NCBI GenBank assembly: GCA_001953115.1
Contig: LSSL01001283.1
Span: 1-54,680, forward strand
Length of the DNA: 54,680 nucleotides
Reading direction: 5' to 3'
From: Smittium mucronatum
Lineage: Eukaryota > Kickxellomycota > Harpellomycetes > Harpellales > Legeriomycetaceae
Positions 12,601 to 21,852 of this stretch are shown here, in pieces. The first letter of the stretch is position 1, and the number at the start of each line of letters is the position of its first letter. The notes under the pieces are model-generated. The model saw nothing but the letters and a program-made list of their open reading frames with translations. It did not search any database and was not told where the DNA came from. Position numbers and translations under genes: made by a program.

Positions 12601-14909
12601 TTTTCTATAATGAAAATCCCTAATAATATATTCTCTAAAAATTATAAAAACATTATATTTCAAAGTCTTTATTTTTATCTACAGAGACCTCCAAAGATTT
12701 TAATAACTTTTGCAAATTTTAACTCAATTTTTTTAGATTCTGATCAACATTTTTTTTAAAAAAAAGACTAAAAATATAAAAAATACTAATAAAAAAATTA
12801 TTACTCAAAGAGTAATTATTTTCTGTTTTTTTTCACAATATTAGAAAAAATTGTGAATTTTTTAATTTATTTTGAAAAAAAAAAAAAGATTAACATTAAT
12901 GCCAAATATTTGATCTCTTGCGTTTAATTTTATTTTAAATATCCCAGAGTGCATAAAAATTCCTATTTTATATATTTTTCCCTAAGATATCTTTAAATTT
13001 TTCTTAAGTATATAAATTGATTATTTTTTTTTAATTTGCTGGATAGAGTCTGTAACTAGATTTTAAATTTACATGCCCGATTTCTGTATTATCAATAAAA
13101 ATCCAAGTGTTTTTTTAACCAATTTTTTTAATATTTAATATATTATAACTATAGAAATTGCTATTTGGGATAAAAGAGTTATTATTTTGAATCTTTTACT
13201 CCTGTTAATATTATAGGATATTCATATTTTAGAGTTTTAAAGGTGGATTTTATGCGTGAATTTGAGGAAATTGATATAGTTTTTTTCATTTTTCCCGATA
13301 CTAAAAAAGATTTAACTTCCTCTGTTACAGATAATATCTATTCATAAGTGAACTATCAGGCTTACTAGATTTTTTAGTCTGAACTCACTTCTTTTCTGGA
13401 TTATAATCGGTTATATTCTTATTCGAATGTCTTTTATTGAAGCTTCTATTTATATAATAAATTCTTTTTATATAAAAAAAAACTCGACATCAATTTCTTT
13501 TTACTGGGTAAGTCCTTCTTTTTTGTTACCATTAATCCTTCTTTAACACAAGTATCGCTCATAAGAGAACAAGATTCAAGATGTTTATTTTGAGAATTGA
13601 TATATATTTTCTTCATCATAGTATTCATCGATCTAAAGATCCCCATGAACCCCATTATTTTTAAGATAAACACAGTGAAAAGCTGTTGGTTTAATAATTC
13701 TAAAGTTTAACAATATTTTAATCCTCATTTTTTTTCATAGTTTCGACAGAGCCTGAAATTTAAAGGTTTTTCCTATTTAATTTTATGCCCACATTGCGTA
13801 TTAAATTTTTCATATCTTAATATGAATTTTATTTAGGAAGTTTATAATTTAAATTTGCATAAGACGTAACATCTTTAATAAAAATTAGACTTTTTTTTTC
13901 AATTTGTTTTAATTCAATATATATCAAAAACTCTAAATTTTTTAGAATTACAGCTTTTTTTTCTTTCACCGAAAATTTAGATGTTTATTTATGATTAAAC
14001 CAAAACTAATTAAAATTTAATTTGCTCAAATATTTTTTACATTCGTGAAAATTGTAAACCAAAAGGACTGTTTCAAAAATGATATCTTCAATATTTATAA
14101 AAATAACAAAAATGATTTTAGATGTGAAGAATAAATCTATCTAATTAAGAGGATAAATATATTATGTGTAACATGTTTGCAGAATTTTAATTTAAATTGG
14201 ATAGTTTATCAATATATTGAAGTTTCCAGACTTAGATTGTATTTTTTTTACCATTTTAACTCTTAATTAGAGTTATTAGAACAATTCGAGAGTTGAAATA
14301 TGCACACAGTTTTTCGGTTAAAAAAATTAAAAAGTTAAAATGGTACTACTCTAGTTCGCATAATACAATTTCATATAATTATTCTTCCTATTAGTTTACT
14401 TGGTGCCATGACTATTTGCATACTACCATTTCTTCTAATTTTTATACCTATAGTTTTATATGATTAAATTTGTATTGACAAATGAAATTTGTGTATTTCT
14501 TAAAATAATCCATCAAAAAATTTAAATCTTAATTATTTCTATTTGTAGTTAAAAAAAGAATACAAAATTTCCTGTGCGTTAATTAATAGTATACCATATT
14601 CCCGACAATTTTATCTAAGCATGCTTAATTTTTCGAGGGTTTACTTAATTTTATCGAAGAATAAATGAAAACTCACTTTTTCTGCCATTATAGTCCAAAA
14701 TTAACTCCTTTGTCTCAATATGTGCCAGATACTCTTATTTGCTAAACTTTACAAATATATATGCCAGACTCGATAATTGAGTCATATAACATTAATTTAT
14801 CAAATTAACATAAATATTGGCGATGAAAATGGCACGAAATGGTCCATCGTTGACAAAAGAGTTGAATATATATATGTATATATTTTAAGGGAAATTTATT
14901 TTAAAGTTA
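6637..14909. other. AT-rich gene-free desert
   Basis: No convincing gene was found over more than 8 kb. Open frames are short (at most 90 codons at 8978-9250, minus; 75 at 10654-10881, plus; 75 at 13446-13673, minus), rich in Phe, Ile, Lys and Tyr, and carry no family motif. The minus-strand frame at 13446-13673 vaguely resembles the late part of piggyBac transposases but not enough to call. Decayed transposons probably account for much of it. Confidence 0.6.
10211..10245. repeat. Heptanucleotide repeat (ATAAATA)5
   Basis: Five perfect copies of ATAAATA in tandem, followed by a degenerate AT stretch. The seven-base period is shared with the longer repeat at 26769. Confidence 0.9.
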
Positions 14910-15207
14910 CAGGGTTTTTCATTCCAATGCACCCTTTTTTTCATTTGAATAGACCCTTTTTTTAGATTTGCGGGGTTATTTTTTTGATTAGAATAAAAAA
15001 AGCGTTATCATTGGACTTAATAATTATTTATACCAATCAAAAAGAAAAATCTTATAGTGCCTAAGAACAATTGGATTTTAACCAATAATGACATATACCA
15101 ATGCTTATAAGTTAAAGTGGATTATTGGTTATAAGAATGACCTCACAGGTCCAGAAAAAGAGGTCTATTGTAATGAAAAAAAGGGTCTATTGGAATGAAA
15201 AACCCTG
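14910..15207. mobile_element. MITE with about 50-bp inverted termini, TA-flanked
   Basis: Left and right ends are inverted copies beginning CAGGGTTTTTCATTCC; the similarity continues for about 50 bp with few mismatches. Each arm holds two subrepeats of about 22 bp of the form CATTxxAATxxACCCTTTTTTT. TA abuts both ends (14908-14909 and 15208-15209), the target duplication expected for Tc1/mariner-type transposition. The 298-bp interior has no coding capacity. The TIR sequence is clearly different from that of the Tigger element at 6087, so it belongs to another family whose autonomous partner is not in the window. Confidence 0.8.
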
Positions 15208-15469
15208 TAGTAAAAAAAGAGTTGAATATTTTTTGAAAAATGATTTCAGTTTATTTCTCAAAAAATAAAAATAAGCTCTCCATTGGTGAATAGACTTTAA
15301 GATAATCATTATGTTTTTAGAAGTTTTTGCAACATAATTGGATAGAAATAAATTTAATATGCAGATAATTGTCACTTATAGGATCTTTATTTTCTAAAAA
15401 AAAAAAATCAATGAAACCGGTCCTTCCGCCTGTGGAGGGTTAAAATTTGAGCCTAGTCTAAATTTTTAA

Positions 15470-16321
15470 CCCTCTCACAACCTAAAACTGTACTGAATTT
15501 CTATTTGTGAAATAAAACAGTTTCTATTCATTAATAAAAAAAAGTAAATTGACTGTGGGGGTTAATTTTTAGGACCATGGTTCTATTAGCTAAAAATGAA
15601 TTCCATTTTTATTTTACTGGACCTGAAATGATTAAATGGTTAAAAAAGCGTGTGAAATATTCAGCACATCAATGCAAATATACCAATGGCCTGGCCGTCT
15701 ACATAATTTTTATAATTGGGAGATTACTTTTAAGACCAGACTTTTTTTTCTTATGTAAACCATTGGCTACATAAAATTATAATCACTTCAAGCCAATATA
15801 AATGGAAAAAATGTACTTATCCTAATAAAATTTCAACATTTTGCCAATAGATCCTTTCTTTTTTTAACTCTATACGCAGTTAAACCAATAATTTCGCTTT
15901 GTTCTTAATGCTATATTTCCAAATTAGGAAAGTGGTAAAAAGTTAGTAGAAAAGCGTCTGCTAGCAAAGAGAATCTCCCAATTATTTTAGTTTGGTGTTC
16001 CATTGAATAAAAAATGCAAATTTTCAAGACTGGGAATCCAATAAAATTTTGGGACAGAATAGATCTAAAGAGTTACCCAAATGTCCAAAATAATTTTACA
16101 ATCAGTAGTTTAAACCTTTATCGTCTAAAGTGACTATCATTCAGATTTAATAAAATTATTAATATCCATTGGGCAATAATTATAAAATAACAAATGGATT
16201 TTTATATCTTCGAATAACCAAAGCAGCATAAATATAGACTATAAATGATTGCGCAACTAAACCATCTGGACATCAAAGAGCTAAGGTAGTGAAATTATCC
16301 AGGTCTTAAGCGCACAAAGGG
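15470..16321 (+). mobile_element. TTAA-flanked non-autonomous element, copy 1
   Basis: An 852-bp AT-rich element flanked on both sides by TTAA (15466-15469 and 16322-16325). It starts CCCTCTCACAACC and ends CACAAAGGG, so both ends begin CCCT in inverted orientation, with a loose further match (TAAxAC, AATTTC). CCCT ends plus a TTAA target are piggyBac hallmarks. Its interior, notably the segments around 15920-16000 and 16060-16135, is recognisably similar to 36940-37010 and 37115-37190 in copy 2. A further AGGG|TTAA end lies just upstream at 15436-15443. No protein is encoded; the frame at 15577-15774 has no recognisable product. Confidence 0.6.
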
Positions 16322-16356
16322 TTAAAATTTAACTCTGATTTTGAAATTATTTTTTG

Positions 16357-16370
16357 AGAATTTCAGAGTC
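16357..16370. repeat. Target-site duplication, left copy
   Basis: AGAATTTCAGAGTC, identical to 17571-17584, directly abutting the poly(A) end of the minus-strand retroelement. Confidence 0.9.
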
Positions 16371-17570
16371 TTTATTTTTTTTTATCACAGAATTTTATTG
16401 TAAGACAACGTCATTAAAAACTATATATATATATGTGATATAAAAAAAATGCTTTTATCCTAACTACAATAAGCTCCTCTACCGGACTAACGGCTGCGTA
16501 CCTACGGGAAAAAGGTGCAATCTACCAACCGAAAGAACCCCCTTGGCATTGCTTCAAGTAGGTGTATGACTGAGGTTACTTGCAGTCAAGAATTAAGCTC
16601 TTTGTCAATAGAAAATAGCTCATTGAATCTACTGAGCTCCTAGTTAGAGCCTACTTCTAACAGGATTAATAAAATTATACTCCTATCCAAACGTAGGACT
16701 GATCTACACGGCTTCCCTAAAAATAGCTGTTAGACGCTGATATCAGTTTGACTGTCGAACACTGGACTTTTGCACTGTACTATGTCTCAGCTGTGCTAAA
16801 CGATCGGTTCCTCCTGTTTCGAGATGGCCCTCCTCTGGAATCGCTGTCCCCCGAAACGCTGTGAGCTGTCTTCACTATTCCCAACCAAGAATNNNNNNNN
16901 NNNNNNNNNNNNNNNNNNNNNNNNNNNNNNNNNNNNNNNNNNNNNNNNNNNNNNNNNNNNNNNNNNNNNNNNNNNNNNNNNNNNNNNNNNNNNNNNNNNN
17001 NNNNNNNNNNNNNNNNNNNNNNNNNNNNNNNNNNNNNNNNNNNNNNNNNNNNNNNNNNNNNNNNNNNNNNNNNNNNNNNNNNNNNNNNNNNNNNNNNNNN
17101 NNNNNNNNNNNNNNNNNNNNNNNNNNNNNNNNNNNNNNNNNNNNNNNNNNNNNNNNNNNNNNNNNNNNNNNNNNNNNNNNNNNNNNNNNNNNNNNNNNNN
17201 NNNNNNNNNNNNNNNNNNNNNNNNNNNNNNNNNNNNNNNNNNNNNNNNNNNNNNNNNNNNNNNNNNNNNNNNNNNNNNNNNNNNNNNNNNNNNNNNNNNN
17301 NNNNNNNNNNNNNNNNNNNNNNNNNNNNNNNNNNNNNNNNNNNNNNNNNNNNNNNNNNNNNNNNNNNNNNNNNNNNNNNNNNNNNNNNNNNNNNNNNNNN
17401 NNNNNNNNNNNNNNNNNNNNNNNNNNNNNNNNNNNNNNNNNNNNNNNNNNNNNNNNNNNNNNNNNNNNNNNNNNNNNNNNNNNNNNCTGTGTGGAATTTT
17501 AGTTTAGTGTACTTCAAAAAGTGCACTATTAAGCCCCTAAACTACAGCAAGGTACTTCACTCTTAGGGGA
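16371..17570 (-). mobile_element. SINE-like retroelement, copy 1 (contains N gap)
   Basis: A GC-richer block stands out from the AT-rich surroundings. On the minus strand it runs from CCCCTAAGAGTGAAG at 17570 to an A-rich tail (TAAAAAAAAATAAA) at 16371 and is bounded by a perfect 14-bp target duplication. Poly(A) tail plus variable-length duplication is the signature of LINE-type target-primed insertion. The same sequence recurs inverted at 38439-39486 with roughly 80 percent identity by eye. Known sequence is about 606 bp; 594 N interrupt it at the point where copy 2 has only about nine bases. There is no reading frame, so it is best described as a non-autonomous, SINE-like element. No clear Pol III boxes or relation to a known RNA were found. 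Confidence 0.8.
16893..17486. other. Assembly gap, 594 N
   Basis: A run of 594 N inside retroelement copy 1. Any frame predicted across it is artificial. The corresponding junction in copy 2 (about 38541-38549) is only some nine bases, so the true gap may be far shorter unless this copy carries an insertion. Confidence 0.95.
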
Positions 17571-17584
17571 AGAATTTCAGAGTC
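17571..17584. repeat. Target-site duplication, right copy
   Basis: AGAATTTCAGAGTC, identical to 16357-16370, immediately outside the 5' end of the minus-strand retroelement. Confidence 0.9.
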
Positions 17585-19375
17585 AATGAAAAAAAGATTC
17601 GCTCATTCAGTCCTTTCTGGACCCTAAGAACATGATTTGCTCTATTTGAGCTATAAATTGTTTTCTATTCGATGACACATCGGGTTAGGTCAATGAGGTT
17701 GTGGTATAGAATTAGACGTTTGTGTTGACCGAAAATCGAGTTCCAATTTATTACTATTGGTCCTTAAAGGGGGTTTCATTCAAAAATTCAAGTCATCTAA
17801 ATGTCGATTGTAAAAATATAACTGGATAATTAACTCGATTATCTCGAGTAAAGACAGATAATTAATGGGGAGTCGGTTAAACATAGGATCCAAGCCACTA
17901 AAGGATTCGAGGTACCACAAAATTGCAAAGATGGTTCTTGATTTAAAGATAACCTTTTGGTCTCCATTAGCTAAAACCGATTATTTAATTTTTACCAAAT
18001 ACGTAGATATTTACTTTTAGTAACTTTATAAACTAATGTCACGAGATTAAGCTATTTATCAGCTCATACCAGTAGCTGTGTGCCTTCAGCCATGAATAAT
18101 CAAAGATCAAGACATAAATAATTTGCACAATTTTGTATAATTTGAAATGAAAATAGCCACTTGATAAATAAATACAAACAAATTGATGGATTAAGTGGCC
18201 TTATTATATAATCATTCGAGAATCTATCTTTATAGAGATTTATAGTCCACTAGCTATAAATGTTTATTTTGAGGCTGAGATTGCACGGCGATCTTTTAGA
18301 AATAGCACAAATAATAATTTACCCATTCGGGCCAATATTTCCCAATGGTAGATTTTAGTTTGATTGGATGATTACATAAATCAAAATTTCGATTACCGGA
18401 AAAATAATAAGACGTTGACGATTTCAAATGTTCGTATATCTAAAATAGTTCAGTAAGTTATTAGTACTCGAAGGTAAAAGGTGAATATTCATAATTACAA
18501 TGTTTGCTTTTTAAAAAAATAAATTCCAGCCACACCAATAAAGATAAACCTTTGATTAGCACATTGATGATCAAAGATTTCACGCCTTTTTGAATGTTAG
18601 TCTGAATGATGTGTATAGAGGTGCGTTATTCGATTGAAGATGGTTTGGAAAGCTTTTACGTGACTATATCCACGATAAAATATTGGTGGATAGATTTAAT
18701 AACTTATCTAACACTCTCTTGAAAAAATTAAGTTCGACAAACAAAATCCAGGGCTCTGATAAGCCCTAATGCTATATTCCCGAGATAATAGTGTTTAAAA
18801 GTCACTTATCATAGATACCTTTAATCTCGGGGTTGGAAATTTGTACTTAATCCTTAATTTTAATTTCAGCAGATTCTCAAATTCATATAAGAAGCCCGCG
18901 ATTTAACAAACAGTTATTTTTAACTTTTTGGGGTTATCTTAGTTTATTTCTAAAAGTTAAGTCTTAGATGAATTATCTTATTATTTAACATCACTAAAAC
19001 AAATCCCCTTGATAATGAAAAAAATTTAGGAATTCATCTTTAAGAACTTTTTAGAATATTTTCCTCAAAAATTTCAGTACTAATTAGAGAGTTTCCTTAT
19101 AGCGTTACCTTTAAATTAGACTTTACGCCCCATAATAATATTTGTACCTATCAAAAGTTTATCACCCAAAACAATTCGACCTAAACCAAACATATATATT
19201 CAAAACTTAAACCGAATATTATACAGAAATAATTGAATATTTTTTTGAACTCTAATTTTATTTCAATTTCCGATATAATTACCAGACACAGCCGTTAATA
19301 TAGTTTATAAAATCTAAAATTTCTAGGGAAAAGTTGCTACAAGAGTACATATAATTCTTATCTTGGTTTAATAAT
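17585..19375. other. Intergenic region upstream of the forkhead gene
   Basis: About 1.8 kb, less AT-rich than the desert to its left, with no open frame of note and no recognised RNA gene. It presumably carries the promoter of the forkhead gene. The sequence just before that ATG is A/T-rich and shows no clear TATA element at a decisive position. Confidence 0.6.
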
Positions 19376-21496
19376 ATGACAATTGTTGGTGAATATTTCC
19401 CAGCGAGAATCGATTTGACCGAAACAAGGAAAAGCTTAAAAATCCCAGAAATAATATTTGATTTTGCAGAGGATCAGATTTCATCAGAAATGAGTGGAAT
19501 GGAGGATTTTAATTCTAATTTGAAAAAGAGAAGATCTTCTGTAAATGAATCTTCAATCAGTGACGATCAATACCAAAAGATAACTAAATCTCGGAGGAGA
19601 AATTCTGAAATACCCATTAACTGTAAAGATATATTAACTCATTCCCACAATTTTGGAGATTCACACAATGTATCCCTCATAGATCAAAATGGCTTTCAAA
19701 ATAATCTGGAGGAGAATCAGCACCAAAATAAACCTCAAGGAAGAAGAAAAAGTCTTAAAACAGAAGCTAGATCTAGAGCTGGATCAATAGATGTTACGCT
19801 CTTGTTAGACGATTCAGCAACACTTAAGCCATTCTCTGATGGGAGACTTCCCCACTCTTATGCCACTATAATCACTTATGCTATTTTACACCATCCATCT
19901 AAAAAGATGACTTTGAATGAGATATACAACTGGATTTTAAACAGATATCCACATTTTAAAGATGCCGGATGTGGATGGAAAAACTCAATAAGGCATAATC
20001 TTAGTTTGAATAGAATATTTGTCAAAATGATAAGACCCGAAAAAAAGGCTGGGAAAGGCTCTTATTGGACCGTAGATTTCCATGTCCTGAGAGAATCCAT
20101 AGCAAACGGTGCGAAAAAAAGAAGAATACCACCAGAAATTCTATTCTCTAACGGATTGTGGCCTCGGTTTAGCTATCAGAACAAGAATATGCCTATCAAT
20201 GGATTCTTAGGCACTTCTAAATGTAAAGACGCATCTTCCACTGCAAATCCCGAATTTACACCCTCAAATAACATTGTAAACACAAACTACACCATTTCAT
20301 CCAACGAAAATTCATTGGCTCGCCAATTGAGCATAATAGAAAAAAGTGAAGTTCTATCTGGTCAGTTAAGGGCGGATAACCCCGCTGGCTATCATAAAGA
20401 TAGAGTTCAGCAAGATGACATCACATCTAATTTAATTTCACAAAATCTTAACAACCAACAATATAAATATCTTGAGCGAAATTCTAATTTAGCAAATTCG
20501 GAAATATCAAAATTCCATGGGGGTGAAGAATTCTTTATCCCCTTTCAAGAAGAAATTTCTGGCATGAACAGGTTTGGAGAATCCAAGAATGTTTCTGGTA
20601 GTTTTTTTAATCCTAATATCATGGAAGGTGTATGTCTAAATAATTTCGATGAAATGGCAAGAAACAGCTCATTATTATCTGATCAGATAGACCAAAATTT
20701 GTTCAATGGGTTTGATTTCCCAATTAACTTTCAGACCAAGGAAAATTACATAGTTGACCAGTTTTCCAACAATCCTATTGATCATTTGTCTAAGAATAAC
20801 ATTTATGGTCTTCATAATGAAGTTCCTTTCGGCTTTGGGCTCAATAAATTCAGCTTCTGTGATAATATAGAAGCTAATAACGGAGATCCAACTCCATACT
20901 TGGTCGATTTTCAACAACAAAAATCTGTGCCCTTCCCAGAAATTCAAGAACCTGAACAAACTCAGAATACAGTGATAAATGAAGGCCTAATTTTCAATTG
21001 CAATATGCTTGATTTTATAAATTGTTTAGAACCAAACTTTGAGTACCCAGATCTAAGCTTATTCAATGAAGATTTCTCCGGGGATCAACAAAACTCAAAC
21101 GCACAAACTCTGAATCAGCAGGATTTTAATCAAAATATCAATTTAAATATGATGGGCGATTCAACAATATCTTTTCAAGATGGAGTTAATAACTCTGTAG
21201 AGAACGTGTTTTCAAGTAGAAATGCTTCACACAAAAGGTCTGCAACCAGTGTCAGAACCGATAAATCTGGATCAGAAAATACCCCTTCAGAAGCCAAAAT
21301 GAGCACTGATTCATCTTCAGCTCCCCATAAGTCTTCTGAACAAACAAAATCACCATCTGAATCCATTACAGAAATGGATCAAGTGTTCATGAGCGGGTTT
21401 TTTGAGGATCAAGGGTCTGAGAACCTACAGTCTGGTGTAAACAAAATCTCAAAAAAAGCTCCAATTCTTTTTGAAACCGGTCTCTTAAATTTTTGA
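19376..21496 (+). CDS. Forkhead-box transcription factor, single exon
   Basis: A 706-residue nuclear transcription factor. The forkhead (winged-helix) DNA-binding domain lies at about residues 157-240: PHSYATIITYAI opens it, the recognition helix reads WKNSIRHNLSLN (201-212), and GKGSYWTVD (226-234) starts the wing. These are the core residues of the family. The N-terminal 150 residues contain basic Lys/Arg-Arg-Ser stretches that could act as nuclear-localisation or phosphorylation sites. The 460-residue C-terminal part is Asn/Ser/Gln-rich and probably disordered, as in many fungal activators. No FHA domain is present, unlike yeast Fkh1/2. The frame is uninterrupted and needs no intron. The ATG at 19376 is the first Met of the frame, but an upstream non-coding exon cannot be excluded. 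The gene converges on the Sld3/Treslin gene 356 bp away. The domain call is firm; the subfamily is not determined. Confidence 0.93.
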   Translation: MTIVGEYFPARIDLTETRKSLKIPEIIFDFAEDQISSEMSGMEDFNSNLKKRRSSVNESSISDDQYQKITKSRRRNSEIPINCKDILTHSHNFGDSHNVSLIDQNGFQNNLEENQHQNKPQGRRKSLKTEARSRAGSIDVTLLLDDSATLKPFSDGRLPHSYATIITYAILHHPSKKMTLNEIYNWILNRYPHFKDAGCGWKNSIRHNLSLNRIFVKMIRPEKKAGKGSYWTVDFHVLRESIANGAKKRRIPPEILFSNGLWPRFSYQNKNMPINGFLGTSKCKDASSTANPEFTPSNNIVNTNYTISSNENSLARQLSIIEKSEVLSGQLRADNPAGYHKDRVQQDDITSNLISQNLNNQQYKYLERNSNLANSEISKFHGGEEFFIPFQEEISGMNRFGESKNVSGSFFNPNIMEGVCLNNFDEMARNSSLLSDQIDQNLFNGFDFPINFQTKENYIVDQFSNNPIDHLSKNNIYGLHNEVPFGFGLNKFSFCDNIEANNGDPTPYLVDFQQQKSVPFPEIQEPEQTQNTVINEGLIFNCNMLDFINCLEPNFEYPDLSLFNEDFSGDQQNSNAQTLNQQDFNQNINLNMMGDSTISFQDGVNNSVENVFSSRNASHKRSATSVRTDKSGSENTPSEAKMSTDSSSAPHKSSEQTKSPSESITEMDQVFMSGFFEDQGSENLQSGVNKISKKAPILFETGLLNF

Positions 21497-21852
21497 TCCG
21501 ATTTTTGTTTAAATTGTTTTTTAATAACAGCCGAATTTTCACAGCTCTCGATCTAAATTCGATACTAAAATTTTAATGAAATTTAGATAAATTTTTTTTT
21601 CTTATTCCCAGTTAAAACATGGGCATGTATAATTGTCTTTTGTCCAAAAAATCACAGGTTCATATTAATTCCTATTTTCACTTATTTATTTTTCTTAAAT
21701 TTGTATTATAGTAAATATTGTATTCAATAATAAAAGTGAAAGCTATATAAGATAAGAAATATGGTGTTATCTGTATATTTATCTTATCAGTTAGAATTAA
21801 CAATTAGTAGTGATATACTATTTACTATCAAATTTTTGGATATGCAATAGGT
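21497..21852. other. Convergent 3' intergenic spacer
   Basis: This 356-bp AT-rich spacer lies between the 3' ends of the forkhead (+) and Sld3/Treslin-like (-) genes. An AATAAA hexamer on the + strand near 21727 could serve the forkhead transcript. Nothing else is recognised. Confidence 0.5.

Noticed and set aside
13446..13673. Possible second piggyBac fragment (minus strand, KEGLMVTKKKDLPSKKK)
   Set aside because: It only loosely resembles the G-T-x-R-x-N-R-K-G-L-P segment; the catalytic Asp motif that should precede it is not readable.
16780..17526. Long open frames on both strands across the first N run
   Set aside because: They exist only because the N codons are read as non-stop; the flanks encode nothing recognisable and belong to a retroelement.
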